A stretch of DNA of 51,803 nucleotides from Prosthecobacter sp. (GTDB lineage Bacteria; Verrucomicrobiota; Verrucomicrobiia; Verrucomicrobiales; Verrucomicrobiaceae). The number at the start of each line of letters is the position of its first letter. Positions within the stretch are counted from its first letter, which is position 1. Both the position numbers and the translations under genes were made by a program. Where the stretch lies: contig NZ_JACSRD010000183.1 of NCBI RefSeq assembly GCF_014879935.1, positions 1 through 51,803 on the forward strand, read 5' to 3'. Shown piece by piece: positions 9,972 through 18,257 of the stretch. The notes under the pieces are model-generated. The model was not told the DNA's origin. It ran no database searches and saw only the letters and a list, made by a program, of their open reading frames with translations.

Positions 9972-11339
9972 ATGCACGCCCGCCCGCCTGCTTTCCCGTT
10001 TTCAATGATCACCCTCCTCATGGCGTGGACCGCCTTCCATGCCCATGCAGAAACCGCCTTCAAACCCGCCGTCACACGCAGCACGGCGGCCAACCGCATC
10101 GCGGAGAGGCCGGATTACGCGCATGCGCTCGGCGGCGAATGGCGCTGGCTGGAGGCCGGCTTTGAATCGCGCACGCGATACGAGGTGCGCACGAACGACT
10201 ACACCTCCGGTTTGCTAAGCGATGATGCGCTGGTGACGCGCAACCTGCTCTACCTCGGCGTGAAGACGGCGCTCGATCCGTTGCGGATGGTGGTGGAACT
10301 CCAGGATTCGCGCCACTTCTACAGCGATCGGCCCCAGAACCCGAACCTCTCGGACACGCTGGAGCCGTTGCAGGCTTATGCGCAGTTGTACTTTGAGGAC
10401 GTGGTCGGCGCCGCGCCGCTGAGCCTCAGCTTTGGCCGCATGGCCTTCGACTGGGCCGACCGCCGTCTCATCTCCCGCAACCGCAACCGCAACACCATCA
10501 GCGCCTTCGACGGCATCCGCCTGCGAGTCGCCCACGAAAACGCGCCCTGGGAGATCGATGCGATCGCCATGCGGCCGGTGACGCGCAACATTCAGCATCT
10601 CGACCAGTCCAGCGACGACCTCAGGCTCTACGGCCTTGCCGGATACTGGCGCGGCTGGTCGCCGCACGTCGTGCTGGAGCCGTTCTGGCTCTGGCTGGAT
10701 CAGCGCGAGGCCGCCATCACCGCCCAACGCAGGAACCTGCACACGCTCGGTCTGCACGCCTTTGGTCAATGGGGCGGGGGGGATGCCTGGGACTACGATC
10801 TCAGCCTCGCCGGGCAGTGGGGCTCGTCCGGCGGACTCACGCACCGCGCCATCGCCGCTCATGCCGAGGCTGGTCACACCTGGAGCGCCGCGTGGAAGCC
10901 GCGTCTCGCCCTCTGGCTGAACTACGCCAGCGGTGACAGCCGCCCCACGGACAGCAGCAGCCAGCGCTTCGATCCGCTCTACGGCGCCACCTACGCCTTC
11001 TATGGCTACACCAGCTTCTTCGCCTGGCAGAACATCATCAACCCCGCCCTGCGTCTCAGCTTTCAACCAGCGAAGACGCTCAAGTGCGAGGTCATGCATC
11101 GAGGCATCTGGCTGGCTGCCAGCAACGACGCCTGGGTTCGTGCCGCACGACGCGATGCCACGGGCGGCAGCGGCAGCTACGTCGGCCAGGAGCTCGATCT
11201 GCGCCTCGTCTGGCAGCTCAACACGCATTTCGACATCGACCTCGCCTACGCGCACTTCTTCCCCGGCACCTTCGTCCAAAACACCGGTGCCTCGCCCCCC
11301 GCGAACCTGATGCAGATCGCGGGAACGCTGCGGTTCTGA
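9972..11339 (+). CDS. Alginate-export-family outer-membrane porin, copy 1
   Basis: A 455-residue beta-barrel protein with an N-terminal signal sequence (cut probably after AFHAHA; an alternative ATG at 10005 would shorten it). Matching signs of the alginate_export family are WLEAGFESRTRYEVRTNDY, LYLGVKTALDPLRMVVELQDSR, a barrel rich in aromatic girdle residues and a C-terminal aromatic residue (IAGTLRF). It is 56 bases after the molybdopterin-fold protein and probably in the same operon. Its paralogue at 12260 sits with a sulfate transporter, so I infer a role in anion passage and not in alginate secretion; no alginate genes are seen. Confidence 0.82.
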   Translation: MHARPPAFPFSMITLLMAWTAFHAHAETAFKPAVTRSTAANRIAERPDYAHALGGEWRWLEAGFESRTRYEVRTNDYTSGLLSDDALVTRNLLYLGVKTALDPLRMVVELQDSRHFYSDRPQNPNLSDTLEPLQAYAQLYFEDVVGAAPLSLSFGRMAFDWADRRLISRNRNRNTISAFDGIRLRVAHENAPWEIDAIAMRPVTRNIQHLDQSSDDLRLYGLAGYWRGWSPHVVLEPFWLWLDQREAAITAQRRNLHTLGLHAFGQWGGGDAWDYDLSLAGQWGSSGGLTHRAIAAHAEAGHTWSAAWKPRLALWLNYASGDSRPTDSSSQRFDPLYGATYAFYGYTSFFAWQNIINPALRLSFQPAKTLKCEVMHRGIWLAASNDAWVRAARRDATGGSGSYVGQELDLRLVWQLNTHFDIDLAYAHFFPGTFVQNTGASPPANLMQIAGTLRF

Positions 11340-11428
11340 GCACGGGCGTGCGAGACATCGCTGATCAAAGGCGCATAACTTCTAAATTCCTACTTGCGGA
11401 GTGTATATTGGAAGTGAATGTATTGGGC

Positions 11429-11971
11429 ATGAGACTTACCAAACGAGGAGAATACGCCCTTCGAACCCTGATCCGGCTCGGCATTGCTGACCGGCAGGGA
11501 GAGGGTGTCATTTCGGTCTCGACGCTCGCGGATCAGGAGCGGCTGCCGTTCAAGTTTCTGGAGGCGATCCTCTTTGAGCTGCGGCAGGCGGGTTATGTGG
11601 AAAGCCTGCGCGGCAAGCACGGCGGCGCACGGCTCGCGAAGCCGGCGAAGTCGATCAAGATGGGCGATGTCGTGCGGCTGATCGACGGCAAACTCGCGCC
11701 CATCGGCTGCGCCAGTGAGACAGAGTATGAAAAGTGTACCTGCCCCGACGAGGAGCACTGCGGGCTCAGGATGCTCATGATCGATGTGCGCAATGCCATC
11801 GCGAACATCCTCGACCGCTACACGCTCGACCACGTCGTCGAGGTCACGCTGCGAAAACAGGAGCAGCAGGCCGCCGCGACACGCAAAGCCGCCAAAAAGA
11901 AGACTTCCAAAACCCTCCACGCTGATCCCGCCGACGGCTTCCTCGCCGCGCTGCTCTCACCCGCCACCTGA
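11429..11971 (+). CDS. Rrf2-family transcriptional regulator, probable sulfur-assimilation regulator
   Basis: A 180-residue Rrf2 protein. The ATG at 11429 gives the canonical start MRLTKRGEYALRTLIRLG; the longer frame upstream is out of family. A winged helix covers residues 1-70 with recognition helix LPFKFLEAILFELRQAGYV and wing SLRGKHGGARLAKPA. Four cysteines in GCASETEYEKCTCPDEEHC could hold an iron-sulfur cluster as in IscR and NsrR, or sense thiols. A lysine-rich tail (RKAAKKKTSK) follows. It is 6 bases ahead of a YezD gene and heads the sulfate uptake genes, so CymR-like control of sulfur genes is likely. Confidence 0.9.
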   Translation: MRLTKRGEYALRTLIRLGIADRQGEGVISVSTLADQERLPFKFLEAILFELRQAGYVESLRGKHGGARLAKPAKSIKMGDVVRLIDGKLAPIGCASETEYEKCTCPDEEHCGLRMLMIDVRNAIANILDRYTLDHVVEVTLRKQEQQAAATRKAAKKKTSKTLHADPADGFLAALLSPAT

Positions 11972-11977
11972 CGCGCC

Positions 11978-12169
11978 ATGAGCCAGACCCTTGCCCCATC
12001 TTCCATCGAGCCCTGGCTCGAAATCGTCCGCCAGAAAGTCGCCGCCATGCGCTTCGGTTCCGTGCAGATCGTCGTCCATGAAGGACGCGTCACGCAGGTC
12101 GAGAGCACGGAAAAGACGCGCTTCGCCGCGGATGAAGCTCCCGCCCCACGCCGCGCCTCGCGGCCTTGA
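11978..12169 (+). CDS. YezD-family (DUF2292) small protein
   Basis: A 63-residue protein of the form W-x-I-V-R-Q-K-x(5)-FGSVQIVVHEGRVTQVESTEKTRF, which matches the YezD family core. YezD proteins are small cytosolic proteins of unknown mechanism found beside sulfate or cysteine assimilation genes. The location between the Rrf2 regulator and the sulfate porin and importer fits. The last 12 residues (APAPRRASRP) are basic and look unstructured. Confidence 0.85.
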   Translation: MSQTLAPSSIEPWLEIVRQKVAAMRFGSVQIVVHEGRVTQVESTEKTRFAADEAPAPRRASRP

Positions 12170-12259
12170 TCCCTTTCCGCCTACTGCACCCGCAGGGGCC
12201 TCCGAAAACACTCTTGCTGACGCCGACCGGACCACCGGAAGCCGACGCCCGCAAGAACC

Positions 12260-13699
12260 ATGCACCTCAACGCCAAGCACCTCAGAAAACGATCCGTCCC
12301 ATTCCTCGCCACCCTCCTCCTGATCGCCGCACCGGCCTTTGCGGAGGACTATGAAGCTCCGAAGCTCTCGCGAGGCACCTTTTATCAAAATCCGCTCAGC
12401 TACAGCACCACGCGTGATCCTGATCCGCCGAAGTATGTGCGCAATGTGAGCGAGCTCGGCATCGACTCGCTGCTGAACGTGAACTGGCTCGATGTGGGCC
12501 TCGATTACCGCTTTCGCTACGAGTATCGCGATGACGACATCCGCCGGGCGCAGGCGGGCCTTGATGAGCCGTGGCTGCACCGCACGCGAGCCTACATCGG
12601 CATCAAGGAAATCGCTGATCCCTTCCGCTTTGCCGCAGAGTTGCAGGATTCGCGTCGCTACAACTCAAACTACCCGCGCGACAACCGCGATGTAAACGAG
12701 TTCGAGTTCATCCGGCTGTATGGCGAGCTGTACTTCAAGGATCTGCTCGGTCACGATGCCATCGGCAATCCGCGGCCGCTCAGCATCCGCTACGGCATTC
12801 ATAACTTCGAGTTTCTCGACCGCCGTCTGCTCGGCAACAACCAGTGGCGCAACACCGCGAACACCTTCCAGGGCATTCACGCCAGCCTGGGGCAGGAGAG
12901 CAATGACTGGCAGATCGATCTGCTCGCAGTGCAGCCGCTGTATCGCAGCCAGTATCGCTGGGATCGGCCGGTGGAGCAGCAGTGGCTCTACGGCGTGATC
13001 GGTCACTGGCGGAAATGGCCGGAAATCGTCACGCTGGAGCCTTACTACCTCGCTTTGAGCCAGAGTGCGCATGCAGGAGTCGCGGAGCGATTCGTGCACT
13101 CGCCGGGGATTCGGGCTTACGGCATCGTGGGCAGCACAGGCTTCGATTACGACACGAGTTTCACCTATCAATTCGGTCGCAATGGCTCGCGTTCGATTCG
13201 TGCGTTCGCGTATGTTGGCGAAATCGGCTACACTTGGGCCACGAACCCGTGGAAGCCGCGTTTCAGCCTCTTTTACGGCCACGCCAGCGGCGATCGCGAT
13301 CCGAATGACGCCAAGGACAACCGCTTCGAGCGCCTCTTCGGCTTCGGACGGCCGTGGTCGGCGAATGACTACATCGTGTATGAGAACATCAGCACGCCGA
13401 AGGCACGCGTGGAGTTCAAGCCGCGTCACGATCTGCGCGTCGATTTCGGCTACAGTTGGTATTGGCTCGCCAGTGACAAGGACCGCTTCGCCGGTGCCAA
13501 CAACGTCCGCGACGTGACGGGCCGCAGCGGCGGCTATCTCGGCAGCGAGTTCGACATCCGCGCCCGCTACGCCTGGAGCCCGAAGACCGAGATCATCGTC
13601 GGCTACGCCCACTTCACGAACGGCGGCTTCATCGAAAACAACGTCCGCCGCGGCGACACCGACTTCGCCTACTTCGAATTCAACCACCGCTTCTTCTGA
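12260..13699 (+). CDS. Alginate-export-family outer-membrane porin, copy 2 (sulfate locus)
   Basis: A 479-residue barrel protein with a basic signal peptide (residues 1-28, ending APAFA). It shares with the 9972 protein the segments [52 protein letters not shown], and the C-terminal half pattern ending [11 protein letters not shown]. The two are clear paralogues. It lies in the same direction as yezD (90 bases upstream) and the sulfate-binding protein (74 bases downstream). I infer a general or anion-preferring outer-membrane channel that feeds the sulfate ABC importer. Confidence 0.83.
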   Translation: MHLNAKHLRKRSVPFLATLLLIAAPAFAEDYEAPKLSRGTFYQNPLSYSTTRDPDPPKYVRNVSELGIDSLLNVNWLDVGLDYRFRYEYRDDDIRRAQAGLDEPWLHRTRAYIGIKEIADPFRFAAELQDSRRYNSNYPRDNRDVNEFEFIRLYGELYFKDLLGHDAIGNPRPLSIRYGIHNFEFLDRRLLGNNQWRNTANTFQGIHASLGQESNDWQIDLLAVQPLYRSQYRWDRPVEQQWLYGVIGHWRKWPEIVTLEPYYLALSQSAHAGVAERFVHSPGIRAYGIVGSTGFDYDTSFTYQFGRNGSRSIRAFAYVGEIGYTWATNPWKPRFSLFYGHASGDRDPNDAKDNRFERLFGFGRPWSANDYIVYENISTPKARVEFKPRHDLRVDFGYSWYWLASDKDRFAGANNVRDVTGRSGGYLGSEFDIRARYAWSPKTEIIVGYAHFTNGGFIENNVRRGDTDFAYFEFNHRFF

Positions 13700-13773
13700 T
13701 CTCCCACCTCTCACATCTCACTTCTGACATCTCACCACTCCATCACTCCAACTCTCCACCATTCCATCGCATC
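13700..13773 (+). repeat. C/T-rich low-complexity spacer ahead of sbp
   Basis: The spacer is made of short words such as CTCACATCTCA, CACTCCATCACTCC and CTCTCCACCATTCC with almost no G. The 16-mer ACTCCATCACTCCAAC at 13737-13752 recurs on the minus strand at 22902-22917, also directly upstream of a start codon. No Shine-Dalgarno sequence is seen in this spacer. Confidence 0.6.
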
Positions 13774-14760
13774 ATGAAAACCGCCTTTACCCTCCTCACC
13801 ACCGCCCTCCTCGCCCTCTCCGCCTCTGCCGCCGATTTCGAGCTGCTGAACGTCTCCTACGACCCCACGCGTGAACTTTACGCCGAGTTCAACAAAGCCT
13901 TCGCGAAGCACTACAAGGCCACCGCGGGCAAAAAAGTCAGCATTGACCAATCGAACGGCGGATCGGGCAAACAGGCTCGTGCGGTCATCGACGGCCTGGA
14001 GGCCGATGTCGTCACGCTGGCGCTTGCGGGCGATATTGACGTCATCGGCAAGGAAGCCGGTCTCATCGCTCCAGATTGGCAAAAACGCCTGCCAAACAGC
14101 AGCGCACCCTACACGAGCACGATCGTGTTTGTCGTGCGGAAGGACAATCCGAAGGGCATCCAGGACTGGGACGACCTCGTGAAGCCTGGCGTGAATGTCG
14201 TCACGCCGAATCCGAAGACCTCCGGCGGTGCGCGGTGGAATTACCTCGCCGCGTGGGCTTACGCACTGAAGAAATACGGCAGCGAGGCCAAAGCGAAGGA
14301 CTTCATCGCTGCGTTGTTCAAGAACGTGCCCGTGCTCGATACCGGCGCTCGTGCCGCGACGACGACTTTTGCGCAGCGCGGCATCGGCGATGTGTTCCTC
14401 TCCTGGGAAAACGAGGCCTGGCTCATCCAGCGCGAGTTTCCCGGACAGACGAAAATCGTGATCCCCTCACTGAGCATCCTCGCCGAGCCCACCGTGGCCG
14501 TGGTGGACAAGAACGCCGAGAAAAAAGGCACCGCCGAGGTCGCGAAGGCCTATCTCGAATACCTCTACACGCCCGAGGCGCAGGACATCATCGGCAAGCA
14601 CTACTACCGCCCGCGTGATGCCGCCGCCGCCGCGAAATACAGCGCCCGCTTCCCCAAGCTCACGCTCGTCACCATCGACGGCGACTTCGGCGGCTGGGGC
14701 AAGGCGCAGAAGAAGCACTTCGATGAAGGCGGCATCTTTGACCAGATCTACCAGCCGTAA
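13774..14760 (+). CDS. sbp: Sulfate ABC transporter substrate-binding protein
   Basis: A 328-residue periplasmic protein with a signal peptide (residues 1-20, SASAA). Family landmarks are [20 protein letters not shown] near the start, the sulfate-binding [45 protein letters not shown] and VFLSWENEA. These match Sbp/CysP. It precedes cysT, cysW and cysA in the expected order and presents sulfate or thiosulfate to them. Sbp and CysP cannot be told apart by eye. Confidence 0.93.
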   Translation: MKTAFTLLTTALLALSASAADFELLNVSYDPTRELYAEFNKAFAKHYKATAGKKVSIDQSNGGSGKQARAVIDGLEADVVTLALAGDIDVIGKEAGLIAPDWQKRLPNSSAPYTSTIVFVVRKDNPKGIQDWDDLVKPGVNVVTPNPKTSGGARWNYLAAWAYALKKYGSEAKAKDFIAALFKNVPVLDTGARAATTTFAQRGIGDVFLSWENEAWLIQREFPGQTKIVIPSLSILAEPTVAVVDKNAEKKGTAEVAKAYLEYLYTPEAQDIIGKHYYRPRDAAAAAKYSARFPKLTLVTIDGDFGGWGKAQKKHFDEGGIFDQIYQP

Positions 14761-14835
14761 GTAAAACGAATCTCCAGATTCGTTCGTCGTGCCGTCGTCC
14801 CCCCTTCAACCAACGAATTTGGAAATTCGTTTTAC
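14761..14835. repeat. Nested palindromic element between sbp and cysT
   Basis: The outer arms GTAAAACGAAT (14761-14771) and ATTCGTTTTAC (14825-14835) are a perfect 11-bp inverted repeat. Inside each end is a perfect 7-bp hairpin: CGAATCT-CC-AGATTCG (14767-14782) and CGAATTT-GG-AAATTCG (14814-14829). It begins directly after the sbp stop and ends one base before the cysT ATG. It can fold as two hairpins or one long cruciform and may attenuate or stabilise the message between the abundant binding protein and the permeases. Confidence 0.85.
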
Positions 14836-14836
14836 G

Positions 14837-15661
14837 ATGTCCCGTCCACGTCATGTCCTGTCTGGCTTCAGGCTCTCCCTCGGCTTCACCGTCACCTACT
14901 TGAGCCTCCTCGTGCTCTTTCCGCTCTCCATGCTCGCGTGGAAGGCGGCGAGCGGCGGCTGGCCGCATGTCATCGAGACTCTCACGCACGAGCGCGTGAT
15001 CGCGTCGTTGAAGCTCAGCTTCGGCACCGCCTTCGTCGCCGCGCTCGTGAATGGCGTCTTCGGCCTGCTCACGGCCTGGGCGTTGGAGCGCTATGCGTTT
15101 CCCGGCCGTCGATTGCTCGATGCCATGGTCGATCTGCCGTTTGCGCTGCCCACGGCCGTCGCGGGCATCGCGCTCGTCACGCTGTATGCGCCGAATGGCT
15201 GGATCGGCTCGTTCTTGGCCCAGCACGACATCAAGGCCGCGTATGCGCCGCTCGGCATCACCATCGCGCTCACGTTTGTCGGCTTTCCGTTTGTTGTGCG
15301 CACCTTGCAGCCCGTCATCGCCGATCTCTCGATGGATGTCGAAGAAGCCGCCGCCTGCCTCGGCGCGAACCGCTGGCAAACGCTCACCCGCGTCGTCTTT
15401 CCCGCGCTGCTGCCCTCCACGCTCGCCGGCATGACGCTCGCCTTCGGTCGTGCCGTCGGCGAATACGGCAGCGTCGTCTTCATCTCCGGCAATCTCCCTT
15501 TTAAGACCGAGATCGCCCCGCTGCTCATCACCATGCGCCTCGAAGAATACGACTACGCCGGAGCCGCGACGATCGGCGTAGTCATGCTGGCCGCTTCATT
15601 CGCCATTCTTCTCATCTCAAACCTTCTCACCAACTGGAGCCGGAGCCGCATGGGCCGCTAG
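14837..15661 (+). CDS. cysT: Sulfate ABC transporter permease
   Basis: A 274-residue inner-membrane protein. The ATG at 14837 gives MSRPRHVLSGFRLSLGFTVTYLSLLVLFPLS, the usual CysT start; the frame upstream runs through the palindromic element. Six membrane spans are visible. LPFALPTAVAGIALVTLYAPNGW and the EAA loop VEEAAACLGANRWQTLTRVVFPAL match the family. It pairs with CysW. Confidence 0.93.
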   Translation: MSRPRHVLSGFRLSLGFTVTYLSLLVLFPLSMLAWKAASGGWPHVIETLTHERVIASLKLSFGTAFVAALVNGVFGLLTAWALERYAFPGRRLLDAMVDLPFALPTAVAGIALVTLYAPNGWIGSFLAQHDIKAAYAPLGITIALTFVGFPFVVRTLQPVIADLSMDVEEAAACLGANRWQTLTRVVFPALLPSTLAGMTLAFGRAVGEYGSVVFISGNLPFKTEIAPLLITMRLEEYDYAGAATIGVVMLAASFAILLISNLLTNWSRSRMGR

Positions 15662-15666
15662 CGTGG

Positions 15667-15784
15667 CAATGACGAAACCAGAATGGCGAATGACGAATGA
15701 ATTCCGAATTCCCCAAGTCTCCCACCTTCGTCATTCACGCTTCGACATTCATTCGTCATTCCTCATTCGCCATTCGTCATTTTC
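15667..15784. repeat. Palindromic repeat built on TGACGAATG words between cysT and cysW
   Basis: The left part carries AATGACGAAACC, GGCGAATGACGAATGAAT; the right part carries the reverse-complement words CATTCATTCGTCATTCC, TCATTCGCCATTCGTCATT. The spacer is thus an imperfect inverted repeat of about 118 bases, sitting between two permease genes whose spacing is otherwise short. It remains open in the cysW frame, but the family start is downstream at 15792. Confidence 0.7.
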
Positions 15785-15791
15785 CCCTCTC

Positions 15792-16652
15792 ATGGCCGCC
15801 ATCGTCCTCAACTACCCCAACCGCACCGCGAGACCGCGCAAAGCCACCTCCGAATCCCCATTCTCCCGCTGGCTCATCATCGGCATCGCCGTGGCTTTCA
15901 TGGCGCTGATGTTCGTGCTGCCGCTGGTTGTCATTTTTCAGGAAGCGTTCCGAAAAGGCTGGGAAGGCTATGTCGAGGCCTTTGATGATCGGGCGACGAC
16001 GCATGCCATCTGGCTCACGTTGCAAGTCGCGGCCATCACGGTGCCGTTGAACACGCTTTTTGGCCTCGCGGCGGCCTGGTGCGTCTCGCGCTTTCAATTT
16101 CGCGGGAAGCGACTGCTCACCGCGCTCATCGAACTGCCGCTGTGGGTCTCGCCGGTCATCGCGGGCATGATTTATGTGCTGCTGTTTGGAGCGCAGGGCC
16201 TCTTCGGGCCGTCGCTGAAGGAGCACGGCATCAAAATCATCTTCGCGCTGCCCGGCATCGTGCTCAGCACCATCTTCGTCACCTTTACCTTCGTCGCGCG
16301 AGTGCTCGCGCCGCAGATGGAGGCCCAGGGCCAGGCCGAGGAAGAGGCCGCGATGACGCTCGGCGCGAACGGCTGGCAGATGTTCTGGCGCGTGACGCTG
16401 CCGAAAATCAAATGGGGCCTGCTCTACGGCATCATCTTGTGCAACGCCCGCAGCATGGGCGAGTTCGGCGCGGTGTCCGTCGTCAGCGGCCACATCCGCA
16501 ACAAGACCAACACCGTGCCGCTGCACATCGAGGTCCTTTACAACGAATACCAGTTTGTCCCCGCCTTCGCCGTCGCGTCCGTGCTCGCACTGCTCGCGCT
16601 GGTGACCCTGATTTTGAAAACTCTGACGACCACCCCACGAGGAGCAGCATGA
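15792..16652 (+). CDS. cysW: Sulfate ABC transporter permease
   Basis: A 286-residue inner-membrane permease. The start is placed at 15792 ([17 protein letters not shown]); the open frame upstream translates the repeat element. Landmarks are [38 protein letters not shown], the EAA loop [23 protein letters not shown] and [18 protein letters not shown], all CysW-type. The stop overlaps the cysA start as ATGA. Confidence 0.93.
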   Translation: MAAIVLNYPNRTARPRKATSESPFSRWLIIGIAVAFMALMFVLPLVVIFQEAFRKGWEGYVEAFDDRATTHAIWLTLQVAAITVPLNTLFGLAAAWCVSRFQFRGKRLLTALIELPLWVSPVIAGMIYVLLFGAQGLFGPSLKEHGIKIIFALPGIVLSTIFVTFTFVARVLAPQMEAQGQAEEEAAMTLGANGWQMFWRVTLPKIKWGLLYGIILCNARSMGEFGAVSVVSGHIRNKTNTVPLHIEVLYNEYQFVPAFAVASVLALLALVTLILKTLTTTPRGAA

Positions 16653-17383
16653 GCATCCACATCCACCACATCTCCAAAACCTTCGGCAGCTTCAACGCTT
16701 TGAAGAACGTCGATCTCGAAGTCAAAACCGGCGAACTCGTCGCCCTGCTCGGCCCCAGCGGCAGCGGCAAGACCACGCTGCTGCGCATCATCGCCGGGCT
16801 CGAGTTCGCCGATGAAGGCGCGGGCAGCATCGAGTTTCACGGCAGCGATGTCACCAACCGCACCGCCTACGAGCGCAAAGCCGGCTTCGTGTTTCAAAAC
16901 TACGCTCTCTTCAATCACATGACCGTCGCGGAGAACATCGCCTTCGGCCTCCGCGTCATGAAACGGCCCGAGCGGCCATCACGCGAGGACATCGACCGCA
17001 GCGTCACCGAATTGCTGCGCCGCATCGCCCTCGAAGGCTACGGCGACCGCTACCCCACGCAGCTCAGCGGCGGCCAGCGTCAACGCGTCGCCCTCGCCCG
17101 TGCCCTCGCCGTCGGCCCGCAGGTCCTGCTGCTCGATGAACCCTTCGGCGCTCTCGACGCCAAAGTGCGCAAAACCCTGCGCAAATGGCTCCGCCAGTTC
17201 CACGACGAGACGCGAGTCACCACGCTCTTCGTCACCCACGACCAGGACGAAGCCTTCGAACTCGCCGACCGCGTCGTCATCCTCCACGAAGGGCACATCC
17301 AGCAAGTCGGCTCCCCCCGACAACTCCGCGAGAACCCGAAAAACGAGTTCGTCGCCGACTTCCTCGACTGCGTGATGATTTGA
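16649..17383 (+). CDS. cysA: Sulfate ABC transporter ATP-binding protein (short form)
   Basis: A 244-residue ABC ATPase starting [20 protein letters not shown] at 16649, with GGAG upstream. Walker [10 protein letters not shown] at 35-43, Q-loop [12 protein letters not shown] near 80-91, signature LSGGQRQ at 139-145, Walker B VLLLDEP near 159-165, and switch histidine in [16 protein letters not shown]. CysA is normally about 330-360 residues with a C-terminal TOBE-type domain; here the protein ends just after the ATPase ([11 protein letters not shown]). It is last in the sulfate operon. Confidence 0.92.
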   Translation: MSIHIHHISKTFGSFNALKNVDLEVKTGELVALLGPSGSGKTTLLRIIAGLEFADEGAGSIEFHGSDVTNRTAYERKAGFVFQNYALFNHMTVAENIAFGLRVMKRPERPSREDIDRSVTELLRRIALEGYGDRYPTQLSGGQRQRVALARALAVGPQVLLLDEPFGALDAKVRKTLRKWLRQFHDETRVTTLFVTHDQDEAFELADRVVILHEGHIQQVGSPRQLRENPKNEFVADFLDCVMI

Positions 17384-17411
17384 GGCCGAAAGACTTATTC
17401 TTCTAGGAGTC

Positions 17412-18071
17412 CTAAACCGATAAAATTGTTTCGGTGAGCACGAAGTGGTTTGGATCGCAGCACACTTGAATCAATTTTGGCTTATGCGGCATTTGTTTGA
17501 CGGCATTGATGACTTTCTGGCGAAAGTCATCTTTGATCTGGGCTCCAAGCCGAATCTCTTCAATGGCTTCTGCCTTAAAAGGCAAAAGTCGTGGATTGGA
17601 TTCTAAATCACCAACACATAGCCGATACTCCTTTTCAAAATCCCACTCGGACGCTTTGCGTAAACTCACATGATCAGCAAGCATCGCTGGGTCTGTGCTT
17701 AAGGCATCCATCAGATCGAGTGGCTCTTCTGGGTTCATGTAGTTAACTTTCATCGCGGCAATGAACGGTCCGAAAGTGGATTTATAACCGACACAAATGC
17801 CCTGATGAGAATCAGCATAATAGGACCACATTCGGATCGAATCAGGCACCGCCGAAAAACAAACAACTCCGCTGTGCCGCCTACGAGAGTCGATGAAACT
17901 AGATAATGTTGCCACGGTGTTGCCTATAGCCGTCGCATCAAACTCAGCCGCCGCTGAAGCGGGCGTTCCCGTGCCATTTTTTACGCAGAAATTTATGAAT
18001 GAACGCTTCAGCTTCTCTTCATCAATTTTTACGGGTGCGATGGCGCTCGAGTTGCGTATTCCTACTTGCAA
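17412..18071 (-). pseudogene. DUF2971-type protein, probably truncated at the N-terminus
   Basis: A 219-residue frame with the DUF2971 core: VVCFSAVPDSIRMWSYYADSHQGICVGYK, then MKVNYMN, SLRKASEWDFEKEYRLCVG and IRLGAQIKDDFRQKV. Family members normally begin with a conserved N-terminal unit (a lyKYR-like start and an FNDPFD-like motif) that is missing here; the frame has only a TTG start and meets a TGA at 18093. It is visibly AT-richer than its neighbours. I read it as a remnant of a horizontally acquired gene. A functional short form from an internal start cannot be excluded. DUF2971 proteins have no settled role; some occur in defence regions. Confidence 0.6.
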
Positions 18072-18257
18072 GGTAGGATAACAAAGCCAATATCACTCCA
18101 CCACGAAGCGACCACCTGACAGAACAGGGGAGCTTCAATCCAGCGAGACTAGGAGGTCAGCTCTCCCCCCTGCCGATCCCAACAGGAAGGTTTTCACTCT
18201 CAGCATCTCCGACACCTACCCGGCCACGGGTGGCGCGGCTCCCCCCACGTCACTCTC

